Below the pieces are notes generated by a model. It did no database searches. It worked only from the letters and a program-made list of their open reading frames with translations, and was not told the origin of the DNA. Below are positions 23,396-32,458 of a stretch of DNA of 34,574 nucleotides, in pieces. Both the position numbers and the translations under genes were made by a program. Source of the stretch: Spirochaetales bacterium (GTDB lineage Bacteria > Spirochaetota > GWE2-31-10 > MWDO01); the NCBI GenBank assembly GCA_017540815.1, contig JAFYAI010000050.1, positions 1 to 34,574 on the forward strand, given 5' to 3'. Position 1 is the first letter of the stretch. Each line of letters opens with the position of its first letter.

Positions 23396-23734
23396 TCATT
23401 TTTCCTTAATCAGACTATTATACGCCTCTTTGTTGTCTCTCGTAATCATGGCGAGTTTTTGGCAAGTTTCCATTTGATTACAGCTGCCGCATGTTTCAAA
23501 TTTGTTTTCGACTGCACACGGGCGAATACGGCAAATAGAGTCGCAGAAAACAGTTTTGCTTCCGTCGAATTTGCAGCCTACACAGTTAATCATTTGCGGT
23601 GTGATTTCAATCTGATTTAACTCTGACCATTGTTTTGCGACTTTTTCTCTGAGAGCATTGTCATTGTTTACCGTTGCTATGCGAGCCTCGCATTTTTCGC
23701 AGTCAATTCCGCAGTAGGCTATAAATTTGTTCAT
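23396..23734 (-). CDS. DUF3795 cysteine-rich protein
   Basis: A 112-residue protein beginning with the DUF3795 signature YCGIDCEKCEARIAT. About eleven cysteines include CVGC, CRIRPC and CGSCNQMETC, so it probably binds zinc or an iron-sulfur cluster; the function is unknown. The ATG at 23734 is chosen because AAGGAG lies six bases before it; an earlier in-frame start at 23758 lies on the predicted -10 box. It seems to be first in a two-gene unit with the lipoprotein flavoprotein. Confidence 0.8.
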   Translation of the reverse strand: MNKFIAYCGIDCEKCEARIATVNNDNALREKVAKQWSELNQIEITPQMINCVGCKFDGSKTVFCDSICRIRPCAVENKFETCGSCNQMETCQKLAMITRDNKEAYNSLIKEK

Positions 23735-23753
23735 AAGTGACTCCTTGTTAAAA

Positions 23754-23782
23754 ACCATACCACAAATTTAACAATATTTCAA
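23754..23782 (-). promoter_or_regulatory. Promoter of the DUF3795 gene
   Basis: Minus-strand TTGAAA (23782-23777), 17-base spacer, TATGGT (23759-23754), about 20 bases before the start codon. Confidence 0.5.
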
Positions 23783-23914
23783 CAATTAAAAATAAATTTT
23801 AACTATAAAAAATTCCGCTTTACTTTTCTCAAAATATTTGTTATTATATAATAGAGGAATTTTATTTCCACAAAATATCACAAAAAATATTCTAATATAA
23901 AAGGATGGGTTCTT

Positions 23915-24916
23915 ATGGCAACTTCATACAAAGAATTAGGTCTTGTCAATACAAGAGAGATGTTTAAGAAAGCCGTTGACGGCGGTTATGCAATTCCGGC
24001 ATTTAACTTCAACACAATGGAGCAGATGCAGGCTATCGTTCAGGCAGCAGTAGAGACTAAGTCTCCTGTAATCATGCAGGTTTCTAAAGGTGCTCGACAG
24101 TATGCTAATGCAACAATCCTGCGATATATGGCTCAGGGTGCTGTAGCGTATGCAAAGGAACTTGGCTGCCCAAATCCGCAGATCGTTCTGCACTTGGATC
24201 ACGGTGATTCTTTTGAACTGTGCAAATCATGTATCGATACAGGTTTCTCATCTGTTATGATCGACGGTTCAGCTCTTCCTTACGAAGAGAATATCGCTCT
24301 GACAAAGAAAGTTGTAGAATACGCTCACGCTCACGATGTAACTGTTGAAGCAGAGTTGGGTGTATTGGCAGGTGTAGAAGATGAAGTTGCTTCTGAAGTA
24401 AGCCACTACACAAAGCCGGAAGAAGTTATCGACTTCGCTACACGAACAGGCTGTGATTCACTGGCTATCTCTATCGGTACAAGCCACGGTGCTTACAAAT
24501 TCAAGCCTGAGCAGTGTACACGAGATCCTAAGACAGGCAAACTCGTTCCTCCTCCGCTGGCATTCGATGTTCTTCACGCTATCGAAAAGAAGCTTCCCGG
24601 ATTCCCGATTGTTCTCCACGGTTCATCATCAGTTCCGCAGGAAGAAGTAGATACTATCAATAAATACGGCGGTAAACTGCCTGATGCTATCGGTATTCCT
24701 GAAGAGCAGCTCCGAGAGGCAGCTAAGTCAGCAGTATGTAAGATTAACATCGACTCAGACAGCCGATTGGCAATGACAGCTGCAATCCGTAAGGTATTCG
24801 CAGAGAAACCGGGAGAATTCGATCCTCGAAAGTATCTCGGACCTGCACGAGACAATATGAAGAAACTCTACATGCACAAGATCGTGAATGTATTGGGAAG
24901 TAACGATAAACTGTAA
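23915..24916 (+). CDS. fba: Class II fructose-1,6-bisphosphate aldolase
   Basis: Zinc-dependent aldolase of glycolysis and gluconeogenesis, cytoplasmic. Complete at 333 residues, as in the class IIB type of anaerobes. Motifs: HLDHGDSF (93-100) with metal-binding H96, EAELG and GVLAG in the middle, AISIGTSHGAYK, then PIVLHGSSSVP and VCKINIDSD, which bind the substrate phosphates. Eight of ten Arg codons are CGA, odd for a gene expected to be strongly expressed. AAGGA precedes the ATG by nine bases. A TATAAT at 23847-23852 may be the -10 box, but I see no good -35. The 180-base gap upstream is very A+T-rich. Confidence 0.95.
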   Translation: MATSYKELGLVNTREMFKKAVDGGYAIPAFNFNTMEQMQAIVQAAVETKSPVIMQVSKGARQYANATILRYMAQGAVAYAKELGCPNPQIVLHLDHGDSFELCKSCIDTGFSSVMIDGSALPYEENIALTKKVVEYAHAHDVTVEAELGVLAGVEDEVASEVSHYTKPEEVIDFATRTGCDSLAISIGTSHGAYKFKPEQCTRDPKTGKLVPPPLAFDVLHAIEKKLPGFPIVLHGSSSVPQEEVDTINKYGGKLPDAIGIPEEQLREAAKSAVCKINIDSDSRLAMTAAIRKVFAEKPGEFDPRKYLGPARDNMKKLYMHKIVNVLGSNDKL

Positions 24917-24927
24917 AATACAGTAAA

Positions 24928-24986
24928 GTCATTTCGACCGCAGCGGAGAAATCTATAATAGATTCCTCGGCGTTGCTCGGAATGAC
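24928..24986. repeat. Dispersed imperfect palindrome (REP/MITE-like)
   Basis: About 59 bases that read GTCATTTCGACCGCAGCGGAG on one side and, inverted, GTCATTCCGAGCAACGCCGAG on the other, around AATCTATAATAGATT. Its complement begins GTCATTCCGAGC and continues GAGGAATCT, a form I know from intergenic repeats in many bacteria. It lies just after fba and before the 2-oxoacid oxidoreductase operon. The centre contains a TATAAT, which might serve as a -10 box, although no good -35 is 17 bases upstream. Confidence 0.7.
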
Positions 24987-25011
24987 GGCCATTACTTTAA
25001 TGTCTTAACAA

Positions 25012-25045
25012 TGCCGAAGTTGAAGCAACTTCGGCAATATTTTAA
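25012..25045 (+). terminator. Hairpin before the 2-oxoacid oxidoreductase operon
   Basis: TGCCGAAGTTG (25012-25022) and CAACTTCGGCA (25026-25036) enclose AAG and are followed by ATATTTTAA. It can end fba transcription. The operon start lies only 28 bases beyond it and no promoter fits in that space, so the operon must be transcribed through this hairpin from upstream. It may therefore act as an attenuator. Confidence 0.6.
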
Positions 25046-25064
25046 TCTTAAACGGAGGATAAAA

Positions 25065-25280
25065 GTGAAAAATATTTTAGTAATCGACAAAGATCGATGT
25101 AAGTCCTGCGGACTGTGTATTTTGCAGTGCAAGAAAGGACTGCTCTCTTTGTCTCACGAGATTAATAAGCAGGGCTATCATCCTGTGATGATCGCCGAGC
25201 CGGATAAGTGTATCGGCTGCACAATGTGTGCGATAATGTGTCCGGATTCCGTTATCGAAGTTTACAGAGAGGAGGACTGA
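25065..25280 (+). CDS. Ferredoxin-type subunit of 2-oxoacid:ferredoxin oxidoreductase
   Basis: A 71-residue protein with two [4Fe-4S] motifs: CKSCGLCILQC and CIGCTMCAIMC, as in the delta subunit of 2-oxoacid:ferredoxin oxidoreductases. It passes electrons from the TPP site to free ferredoxin. The start is GTG, chosen because GGAGG lies seven bases before it and because it places MKNILVIDKDRC at the N-terminus; an ATG 18 codons upstream lies inside the hairpin at 25012-25036. The next gene starts one base after the stop. Confidence 0.9.
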   Translation: MKNILVIDKDRCKSCGLCILQCKKGLLSLSHEINKQGYHPVMIAEPDKCIGCTMCAIMCPDSVIEVYREED

Positions 25281-25281
25281 T

Positions 25282-26349
25282 ATGGCAGACAACGAAAAAG
25301 TATTAATCAAAGGCAATGAAGCAATCGCAGAAGCAGCTGTCAGGGCAGGCTGTCGGGGATACTTCGGTTATCCGATCACTCCGCAGAATGAAGTCCCGGA
25401 ATATATGTCTCGCAGACTTCCTGAAGTCGGCGGTGTATTCGTGCAGGCTGAGAGTGAGTTGGCTTCTATCAATATGGTTTATGGAGCAACTGCTGCCGGT
25501 GTCAGAGCGATGACATCCTCATCTTCACCCGGTATATCTCTTATGCAGGAAGGTATCTCTTATATTGCAGGTGCTGAGACTCCTGCCGTTATTATGAATA
25601 TGATGCGAGGCGGTCCGGGACTTGGCAATATCGCACCGAGTCAGGCTGATTACCTGCAGGCAACCAAAGGCGGCGGTCACGGTGACTACAATCTTATCGT
25701 ATTCGCACCGAGCACTGTGCAGGAGATCGTTGATATTGTATATAACGCATTTGATGTTGCATTCAAATACCGCAATCCTGTAATGATCCTCGCTGACGGT
25801 ATAATGGGGCAGATCTCCGAGGCTGTTTCAATGCCGCCGATGCGTGATCCTGCCGACATTCCTGATTGGGCACTTGGCAACGGCAAAAATCGTGCAGTTA
25901 TCAAGTCTCTGCGATTGTCACCGGATGACGCTTTGGCTGCTCATAATAAGCATTTGCAGGAGAAGTTGGCTAAGATTCGCAAGGAAGTAGTTCAGTCTGA
26001 GGAATATAAATGTGATGACGCAGACTATGTAGTCGTTGCTTACGGCACTCCGGCTCGTATCACTAAGACTGTCGTGGATGCTCTTCGCGAAGAGGGGCTG
26101 AAAGTCGGTCTGTTCCGACCGATCACGATCTGGCCGTTCCCTTATGATGCTCTTAAAGCATTGTCTGACAGAATGAGCAAAAACAGCAGCAGCAAGATCT
26201 TCGTAGCTGAGATGGCTCAGAACCAGTTGGAGCAGGATGTCAGAATGGCTGTAGAAGGCAAAGTTGCTATTGACAGCTTCAACCGATTGGGCGGAGTAAA
26301 CTTCGACGAAGAAGATCTGTTCGATTTTATCAAAAAGAGTGTTAAATAA
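25282..26349 (+). CDS. vorB: 2-oxoacid:ferredoxin oxidoreductase alpha subunit (VorB type)
   Basis: A 355-residue subunit with the pyrimidine-binding and transketolase C-like domains. Markers are GYPITPQNEVPEY, QAESELASINMVYGA, TSSSSPGISLM and the ILADGIMGQ region. The family decarboxylates a 2-oxo acid in a CoA- and ferredoxin-dependent manner; the subfamily is usually called 3-methyl-2-oxobutanoate dehydrogenase VorB, so branched-chain 2-oxo acids are the best guess, but 2-oxoglutarate is possible. GAGGAGG precedes the start. Part of a four-gene operon in the order ferredoxin, alpha, beta, gamma. Confidence 0.9.
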   Translation: MADNEKVLIKGNEAIAEAAVRAGCRGYFGYPITPQNEVPEYMSRRLPEVGGVFVQAESELASINMVYGATAAGVRAMTSSSSPGISLMQEGISYIAGAETPAVIMNMMRGGPGLGNIAPSQADYLQATKGGGHGDYNLIVFAPSTVQEIVDIVYNAFDVAFKYRNPVMILADGIMGQISEAVSMPPMRDPADIPDWALGNGKNRAVIKSLRLSPDDALAAHNKHLQEKLAKIRKEVVQSEEYKCDDADYVVVAYGTPARITKTVVDALREEGLKVGLFRPITIWPFPYDALKALSDRMSKNSSSKIFVAEMAQNQLEQDVRMAVEGKVAIDSFNRLGGVNFDEEDLFDFIKKSVK

Positions 26350-26359
26350 GGAGACAAAA

Positions 26360-27127
26360 ATGGCAAGGAAAACATTATATAAGAAAACATCAGTTCTGAC
26401 TGATAAGATCATGCACTATTGTCCCGGATGTGCTCACAGTTTAACACAGAAGATTATTGCGGAACTGATCGAAGAGATGGGACTCCAGAAGAATACGATA
26501 TTCGTAGCACCTGTAGGCTGTGCCGTTCTGCTCTACGACTATATCGACTGTGATACAGTTGAGGCGGCTCACGGTCGTGCTCCTGCAATGGCGACGGCTA
26601 TTAAGCGAACAAGACCTGATCACTTCGTTGTTTCATATCAGGGAGACGGAGACTTGCTCAGTATCGGTATTGCCGAGACTATCCATGCTGCCAACAGAGG
26701 CGAGAATATAACGGTTATCTTCATTAATAATGCGATCTACGGTATGACAGGCGGTCAGATGGCTCCTACAACATTGATAGGTCAGGTAACTACGACTACT
26801 CAGAAGGGGCGTAATCCTGAGACGGAAGGTTATCCTATCCGAGCATGCGAATTGTTAAATACTCTTGTTGCTCCTTACTTCATCGAGCGAGTGAAGCTGA
26901 CAAGTTCTGCAGATGTTATCAAGGCTAAGAAAGTGCTTAAGAAAGCATTCCAGAATCAGCTTGACGGCAAGGGCTACTCATTCGTCGAAGTGCTTGCAGG
27001 ATGTCCTACCAACTGGAGAATGACTCCGGCAGATGCCAACAAATGGGTAGATGAGAAGATGACGGAGTTTTATCCGATTAAGAACTTCCGCGATGAAGGT
27101 ATCGTAAAGGAGGCATCCAAATGTTAA
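26360..27127 (+). CDS. 2-oxoacid:ferredoxin oxidoreductase beta subunit
   Basis: A 255-residue TPP-binding subunit. It has CPGCAHSL near the N-terminus and the TPP/Mg motif GDGDLLSIG...NNAIYGMTGGQM. The start at 26360 (MARKTLYKK) is chosen because AAGGAG lies seven bases before it; the ATG at 26339 lies inside vorB. Its stop overlaps the next gene by seven bases. Acts with the alpha, gamma and ferredoxin subunits encoded on both sides. Confidence 0.92.
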   Translation: MARKTLYKKTSVLTDKIMHYCPGCAHSLTQKIIAELIEEMGLQKNTIFVAPVGCAVLLYDYIDCDTVEAAHGRAPAMATAIKRTRPDHFVVSYQGDGDLLSIGIAETIHAANRGENITVIFINNAIYGMTGGQMAPTTLIGQVTTTTQKGRNPETEGYPIRACELLNTLVAPYFIERVKLTSSADVIKAKKVLKKAFQNQLDGKGYSFVEVLAGCPTNWRMTPADANKWVDEKMTEFYPIKNFRDEGIVKEASKC

Positions 27128-27663
27128 ATAAGATAATTGTAGCAGGATTCGGCGGACAGGGTATCATCGTCGGTGCGAAAATGCTGGCTGTAACTCTGAT
27201 GCGTGACGGTAAAGAAGTAACACACTTCCCAAGCTATGGAGCAGAGATGCGAGGCGGAACATGTAACTGTTTCGTTGTTACAAGCGATAAGCCGATTGCT
27301 TCACCGATGGTTAAGATCTCAGATGTAGCGATGATATTCAACAAGCCGTCGAAGGCAAAGTTTGAGCCTAATATCAAGAAAGGCGGCATTATGATCCTTA
27401 ATAAGTCTCTGATTGACGAGGATGCCAGCCGGGATGACATCACAACTTATTATGTCGATGCAACAAATATTGCCGATGAACTTGGTTCTGCCAAGTGTAC
27501 CAATATGGTAATGTTCGGAGCATTCGCCAAAGCAACAGGTCTTGTATCATTGGAGTCTCTCATCGGGGCACTGAAATACACATTCCCAAAGATGAAAGAT
27601 GAACTGTTTGAGCTGAATAAAAAAGCTCTTACAGCCGGATATGAGAAAGCATTTACAAAATAA
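27121..27663 (+). CDS. 2-oxoacid:acceptor oxidoreductase gamma subunit
   Basis: A 180-residue subunit beginning IIVAGFGGQGIIVGAKMLA, the typical gamma-domain motif, followed by THFPSYGAEMRGGTCNC. It completes the four-subunit enzyme. AAGGAGG precedes the start, and the ATG overlaps the end of the beta gene. A hairpin follows eight bases after the stop. Confidence 0.92.
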   Translation: MLNKIIVAGFGGQGIIVGAKMLAVTLMRDGKEVTHFPSYGAEMRGGTCNCFVVTSDKPIASPMVKISDVAMIFNKPSKAKFEPNIKKGGIMILNKSLIDEDASRDDITTYYVDATNIADELGSAKCTNMVMFGAFAKATGLVSLESLIGALKYTFPKMKDELFELNKKALTAGYEKAFTK

Positions 27664-27670
27664 TGCTCTA

Positions 27671-27698
27671 AATAATCGGCTGGAAACAGCCGATTATT
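27671..27698 (+). terminator. Terminator of the 2-oxoacid oxidoreductase operon
   Basis: AATAATCGGCTG (27671-27682) and CAGCCGATTATT (27687-27698) enclose GAAA. A 12-pair stem but only a weak T-tail (GTTATG) follows. Confidence 0.65.
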
Positions 27699-27741
27699 GT
27701 TATGTAAAATTCATTGAGATATAGGCATATAATAAAAAATA

Positions 27742-27750
27742 TGCTATAAT
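27742..27750 (+). promoter_or_regulatory. Extended -10 promoter of the chemotaxis receptor gene
   Basis: TGCTATAAT, an extended -10 box without a good -35. GCATAT (27725-27730) and ATATGC (27739-27744) form an inverted repeat overlapping it and might be an operator. The 163-base gap upstream of the receptor holds this and the preceding terminator. Confidence 0.45.
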
Positions 27751-27826
27751 CACTAACGATAGCAATTTATTGCATAATTAGTTATCAAAAATAAGTTAAA
27801 ATATTAAAAACCAAGAGAGGGGTTAT

Positions 27827-29743
27827 ATGGCAGAAGATTTATTTGACAGACTGCAGGAAAAACGGGAAGAGGTGGAACAATATCGGGAAGGATTAAAGCT
27901 GTCCAAGTTTAGTCCGTCAGTCTTTATCTGTTATTTGGGCATATTTTATGCACCGATAATAGCAAGTTTTATTACGATGATACATATCAAGGCTTTTGAT
28001 GTATCGAAATTTCCGGTTTTTTTGACATCTCCGATTTTGCTTGTGAGCATACTTCTCGTATCGATATTTGTCTTTGGATGGTGGTTTACTCAGACCAAGA
28101 AGATTATATCATTCGATCCGTCAGATGCGGAGTCTGTGACAGAGACTAACCATACTGCCAAACGTTTTACGACAGTGGCGATGCTCGGCGGAGTTCTTAA
28201 CGGATTTATCTCTGCAGCGATTGCTCAGTTTGCTTTTTCTGCTGCACATATCAGATTTGATGCGGCTCCTTTGTATGCGGCCTGCGTCGGCAATGTCTTT
28301 TTGTTTGCTCTCGTATTTTATATACTGTTTTTGCAGGGATTTGAGCGGACTCTGTATAGAGTGCCATTCCGCGAAGAGTTTAAGTCTATGTCGCTTGTGC
28401 TGCGAAGCTGTCTTGTTACGGGATTTGGCAGTATAGGGCTTCTGCTGCTGACGATGGTGCCTGTTATGGTTACGGCTTTGGATGATTTGACTTTTTCTGT
28501 TTTGCTGACGCAATATATACTGCCGGAGGGGGTTCTCGGAGTAGCAGGCGTTATGTTTTCATCTTTCCTGCAGATGCGCGGTACATCCAACCGTCTGAGA
28601 CAGATTACAGATTTCACAAGACAGGTTGCCGAGAAAGATTACAGCAATGATCATCTTGATGTTGAGAGCCGTGATGAATTCGGACTGCTCATTAATGACC
28701 TTAACTCCTTCCATGATGTTACGAAAAATCTCATAACAGATATTAAGAAGTCGGTTGATCTGTCTAAGCAGTCTGCCGAGAATGTAAGTGCAAATATGAC
28801 GGAAACTTCGAGTGCAATCGAAGAGATTATGGCGAATATCAACAGTGTCAAAGAGCAGATCAATGATCAGGCGGCCAGTGTCGATGAGAGTGACGCAACT
28901 ATCCGTGATATGATCACTCATATTAATGAACTCAATGACAGTGTTAATGAACAGGCCTCAGGTGTTGCCAACTCTTCTGCCGCAATCGAACAGATGGTTG
29001 CTAATATTCGATCTGTTACTGACATCCTTGAGAATAATGCTAAAACAGCCGACGAGCTTGGATCTGAGTCCGAGAACGGACGGCAGAAAATCAATGAGGC
29101 GGTTTCTCTTGCTGCCACAATCCTGCAGCAGTCGGCAGGTCTTATGGAAGCATCGACGATTATACAGACTATAGCAAGCCAGACTAACCTGCTCGCTATG
29201 AATGCTGCTATCGAGGCGGCTCATGCCGGTGATGCAGGCAGCGGATTTGCCGTTGTTGCAGATGAGATCCGTAAACTGGCGGAACAGTCCAATAATCAGG
29301 GTAAGACGATAACATCACAGCTTGGTGAGCTGCAGAGTCTTATCAAGAAAGTTACGGATAACACAAAAGCGGTGCAGACGCAGTTTGAGGTTATCTTCAA
29401 TCTTACGAGTACAGTTCGTCAGCAGGAGGCAGTGATCAAGAGTGCGATGGAAGAGCAGAATGCCGGCAGTTCTCAGATCCTGCAGTCACTTCAGGATATT
29501 AATAATTCGACAGATGCAGTCAAGACGAATTCTGCAGTCCTGCTTGAAGGAGGTCATCAGATTGGTGATAAGATGCAGATACTGGCCAATGTTACCAATG
29601 AGATCACTAATGCTATGAATGAGATAGCAGCAGGATCAAGTCAGATAACCAAAGCCGCGGAGCTGTGCCTGACATCCAGCAGTGACAGCAATGATACTCT
29701 CAATGCACTGCAGTCCGAAGTTAATCTGTTCAAGGTGAACTAA
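27827..29743 (+). CDS. Methyl-accepting chemotaxis protein
   Basis: A 638-residue receptor. The N-terminal 245 residues hold about six hydrophobic segments and little outer domain, so it may sense a signal within or at the membrane. A HAMP-like linker (about 250-300, ending [13 protein letters not shown]) leads to a long coiled signalling domain with the tip region [18 protein letters not shown] and [16 protein letters not shown] (about 445-485), which binds CheA and CheW. No CheW-type tail pentapeptide is seen. AGAGAGGGG precedes the start. The neighbouring genes are not chemotaxis genes. HD-GYP and FliG-like genes elsewhere in the window suggest motility. Confidence 0.93.
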   Translation: MAEDLFDRLQEKREEVEQYREGLKLSKFSPSVFICYLGIFYAPIIASFITMIHIKAFDVSKFPVFLTSPILLVSILLVSIFVFGWWFTQTKKIISFDPSDAESVTETNHTAKRFTTVAMLGGVLNGFISAAIAQFAFSAAHIRFDAAPLYAACVGNVFLFALVFYILFLQGFERTLYRVPFREEFKSMSLVLRSCLVTGFGSIGLLLLTMVPVMVTALDDLTFSVLLTQYILPEGVLGVAGVMFSSFLQMRGTSNRLRQITDFTRQVAEKDYSNDHLDVESRDEFGLLINDLNSFHDVTKNLITDIKKSVDLSKQSAENVSANMTETSSAIEEIMANINSVKEQINDQAASVDESDATIRDMITHINELNDSVNEQASGVANSSAAIEQMVANIRSVTDILENNAKTADELGSESENGRQKINEAVSLAATILQQSAGLMEASTIIQTIASQTNLLAMNAAIEAAHAGDAGSGFAVVADEIRKLAEQSNNQGKTITSQLGELQSLIKKVTDNTKAVQTQFEVIFNLTSTVRQQEAVIKSAMEEQNAGSSQILQSLQDINNSTDAVKTNSAVLLEGGHQIGDKMQILANVTNEITNAMNEIAAGSSQITKAAELCLTSSSDSNDTLNALQSEVNLFKVN

Positions 29744-29760
29744 AGCATATTAAAAACGAC

Positions 29761-29795
29761 AAAAAAAGGAAGGATCTATGATCCTTCCTTTTTTT
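29761..29795. terminator. Bidirectional terminator between receptor and LRR genes
   Basis: Perfect 15-pair stem AAAAAAAGGAAGGAT/ATCCTTCCTTTTTTT around CTATG; it gives T-runs in both directions. The last codons and the TAG stop of the LRR gene lie within it. Confidence 0.85.
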
Positions 29796-31482
29796 CTGTT
29801 TTTATATCCTTCCACTCATTGGCAGGGTGGATGATACAGTCCTTGTGTTTGCCGCTGAAGACTACCCCGTCATCGAAACTGTCCTCGCAGTATTCTATAG
29901 CATTGTTTGGGAATGTGACTGCTTTGAGATTAGGACAGTCTGCAAAGGCTTGATTGCCTATGAACTTGAGCGTCTGCGGCAGGATTACTTCTTCCAAAGC
30001 GTGACAGTGAGCGAAACATTTATGTCCGATGACATGTATGCCTTTGGGGATCGTTATAGATCTCATAGTATTGTATATAAACGCTTCATTATCCAGCACC
30101 CTGATGAATCTCGGAATATTGACCTCAGTCTTGTTCCGCGGACAGAATACAAGCCGCTGATAATCACCTCGCGTATAGAGCACATTGTCTCTGGCGAAAA
30201 ATGAGTGGCTGCCAAACTCGACTGTTATCTCGGATAGAGATTCCGCTGCTGCGAATGCTCCCGGCAGGCGGCTGCCGTCACTCATTATAGTGACATTGGC
30301 AGGCAGTATTAGTGAAGTGACTTCAGAGGAACAGACGATGAGATCCAGCGTATCTTCTTCATCGTAATGATAATACAGCACGCCGCCGATTACAATGTGA
30401 TGAGGTGTGTCCGCCTGCACCTCTATACTGCCGATATGACGGCAATATTTGAATGCCTGAGTATAAAACATCGGAGGCAGAGTCATCTTCGACAGAATGG
30501 CAGGGACAAGGTGAAACTTCGTCTGCTCTTTATCAAAGACAGCTCCGTTTAGTGATGAGAATGCTGCATTACAGTCGGATATTTCGACGGCTGTCAGGTT
30601 AGGCATCCTCTTGATATGTTCTATAGGCAGCTGTGCCACATTATCAGGAACACGAATAATAGTCCTGTCCGGTGGACACCATATCATCGCGGTCATATCT
30701 TTGCTATACAATATGCCGTCTGCCATAGTGAAAGTCTCACTGTCAGGATCGACAGTAACGGATTTGTGTTGTCCGAACTGCTGCAGAGCAATATCAGATA
30801 TGGAAACAACACTTGCCGGGATAATCACATCCTCACAGGATGCAAGACAGAGATGCAGTCGCTGCCCGTCAGCTGACAGTATAAGTCCGTCACGCTCGGC
30901 TGCATGCTGTGAGTCGCCGAGGATAATATGTTCCAATCTCGGAGATCGGCTAAAAAGACGCTCTATCCGAACAGATCCGGCAGCAGCAGATATATCTGCC
31001 GTCTGAAGAGATACACAGCCGTCAAACAAATCATCAGGAACGGACTCGACCGCCGGGAGTGTGACGCTGACCAAACTGCGGCATTCTGCGAAAGGATGAT
31101 AATGGATAAACTTAGTTCCTGCATCTATAATCGCTTCGTGCATCATCTGCGGACAGAACAGCAGATACTGTTCAACGGTATTGCCCCATTCATTGATGTG
31201 GTTGCTGCCGTATAGGATGCCGTCTCGTGAGAAGTATATAGGATTATCAGGAGAGACCTCGATCGACTCCAATGCATCACATCCTGTAAATGCTGTCGGA
31301 CTTATCTCCTTAACGCTCGCAGGGATCACGATTGAAGTGATCTGCTTGCAGTCGCGGAATGCTTCGTCACAGATGAATATTACATCATCAGGAACGATGA
31401 TCTGACCTGCAGAAGATTTTTTGCAGCCTTTGACGGCTCTCTGTTTCATCTGACTGCCAATTTTAAGCGGCATGCTTGGCAT
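29776..31482 (-). CDS. BspA/TpLRR-type leucine-rich repeat protein
   Basis: A 568-residue protein made largely of LRR_5 repeats with the pattern L-x-x-V-x-I-P-x-x-V-x-x-I-x-x-x-A-F-x-x-C, for example ITSIVIPASVKEISPTAFTG near residue 50 and EVILPQTLKFIGNQAF near 530. This family was first seen in Treponema and Bacteroides surface proteins. There is no signal peptide or membrane segment, so the protein is probably cytosolic or exported in another way. The C-terminal KKEGS and stop codon are encoded in the terminator stem. The start is uncertain: AGGAG is 13 bases before the ATG at 31482, and no closer ATG is better placed. It has its own promoter. Confidence 0.8.
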   Translation of the reverse strand: MPSMPLKIGSQMKQRAVKGCKKSSAGQIIVPDDVIFICDEAFRDCKQITSIVIPASVKEISPTAFTGCDALESIEVSPDNPIYFSRDGILYGSNHINEWGNTVEQYLLFCPQMMHEAIIDAGTKFIHYHPFAECRSLVSVTLPAVESVPDDLFDGCVSLQTADISAAAGSVRIERLFSRSPRLEHIILGDSQHAAERDGLILSADGQRLHLCLASCEDVIIPASVVSISDIALQQFGQHKSVTVDPDSETFTMADGILYSKDMTAMIWCPPDRTIIRVPDNVAQLPIEHIKRMPNLTAVEISDCNAAFSSLNGAVFDKEQTKFHLVPAILSKMTLPPMFYTQAFKYCRHIGSIEVQADTPHHIVIGGVLYYHYDEEDTLDLIVCSSEVTSLILPANVTIMSDGSRLPGAFAAAESLSEITVEFGSHSFFARDNVLYTRGDYQRLVFCPRNKTEVNIPRFIRVLDNEAFIYNTMRSITIPKGIHVIGHKCFAHCHALEEVILPQTLKFIGNQAFADCPNLKAVTFPNNAIEYCEDSFDDGVVFSGKHKDCIIHPANEWKDIKTEKKEGS

Positions 31483-31533
31483 TGTTTGCTGATAACTCCT
31501 ATTTGCTGCAGAACTGTTATTATTAGATGTTTT

Positions 31534-31562
31534 ATTTTAAATCAATAATCGGGAGTTGTCAA
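31534..31562 (-). promoter_or_regulatory. Promoter of the LRR gene
   Basis: Minus-strand TTGACA (31562-31557), 17-base spacer, TAAAAT (31539-31534). A leader of about 45 bases follows. Confidence 0.7.
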
Positions 31563-31608
31563 GAAGTTTTTGCAAATGTCGCTCTGTCGCTTCTCGGATC
31601 AGTGCGGA

Positions 31609-32403
31609 TTATGGTTTATCGGTTAGAGTTATCTCTGCCATTGCAGCATAATGCAGCACATCAAACTCAGTCGGTGCTATGCGGTCAAGCAAGGCTCTGT
31701 GCTCTGTGTCCCATTGTGTGAGCCGCTCTCCCGTCAGAGTCGCTCCCACTCCGCCGCTTGCTCTCATTCTACCGTGCCAGCTCTCACGAGTAAAATGCAC
31801 ATACAGCGGATACTCCTCATGATGAGTTATCCGGAAATGCTCCAATGCCTGCTGCGGTATATGTATGGGTTCTCTTGTCGCTCCGGCACTGACCCAATCC
31901 GGAGTGTATCTAAGCACAAGATCTTCACTTGCACCGGCGATCTTGTCTTCGTAAGGCAGCCACATCATTGTAAGGAACAGTATCTTGCTGTCAGGTTTGA
32001 GAATGTCAGCAAATCGCGTTAGAACTTTGTCATAATCGAGATACCAATAACATTGACATACAGTGATCACATCGAATGTATTTGACGGGAAAGGCAGTTC
32101 CTCGGCAGGTGAGACAATGAACTTAATATCCTGATTTGCAGTCTGAGCAAGCTGCTTCGCATAGTTAATCTGATTAACGGCACGATCGACACCTGTCCAC
32201 TTCGCTCCGAAGTGATACATATTACGCGGCAGCACGCCTGTACCTGTGCCTACATCAAGCACATTCTGACCGCTTATACACAGTCCGCGGTCAGCTATCC
32301 GCTGATAGAACTCCTGCGGATATACATCGCGGTATTTCGCATAGTCTTCACTTGCATTGCTCCAGTCGAATTGTCTGCCTTCTGTTACTGCATTTGTTTT
32401 CAT
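31609..32403 (-). CDS. Class I SAM-dependent methyltransferase
   Basis: A 264-residue soluble protein. It has motif I VLDVGTGTGVLPRN (48-61), an acidic residue at the end of the second strand (GVDRAVNQI), then FPSNTFDVITVCQCYWYLD for the motif IV/post-motif strand, as in UbiE/methyltransferase 11 type enzymes. The substrate cannot be told from sequence. GGAG lies six bases before the ATG. It starts 55 bases after the HD-GYP gene in the same direction and probably shares its transcript. Confidence 0.85.
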   Translation of the reverse strand: MKTNAVTEGRQFDWSNASEDYAKYRDVYPQEFYQRIADRGLCISGQNVLDVGTGTGVLPRNMYHFGAKWTGVDRAVNQINYAKQLAQTANQDIKFIVSPAEELPFPSNTFDVITVCQCYWYLDYDKVLTRFADILKPDSKILFLTMMWLPYEDKIAGASEDLVLRYTPDWVSAGATREPIHIPQQALEHFRITHHEEYPLYVHFTRESWHGRMRASGGVGATLTGERLTQWDTEHRALLDRIAPTEFDVLHYAAMAEITLTDKP

Positions 32404-32458
32404 ATAATTCTCCGTTCATTGCTCCATTCGGTTTGATCTGCATTTCAATCAGTTTTGC

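Noticed and set aside
27669..27699. Sigma28-like motif TAAA...GCCGATTA before the receptor gene
   Set aside because: The spacer is 16 rather than 15 bases and both boxes are parts of the terminator stem, so it is likely chance.
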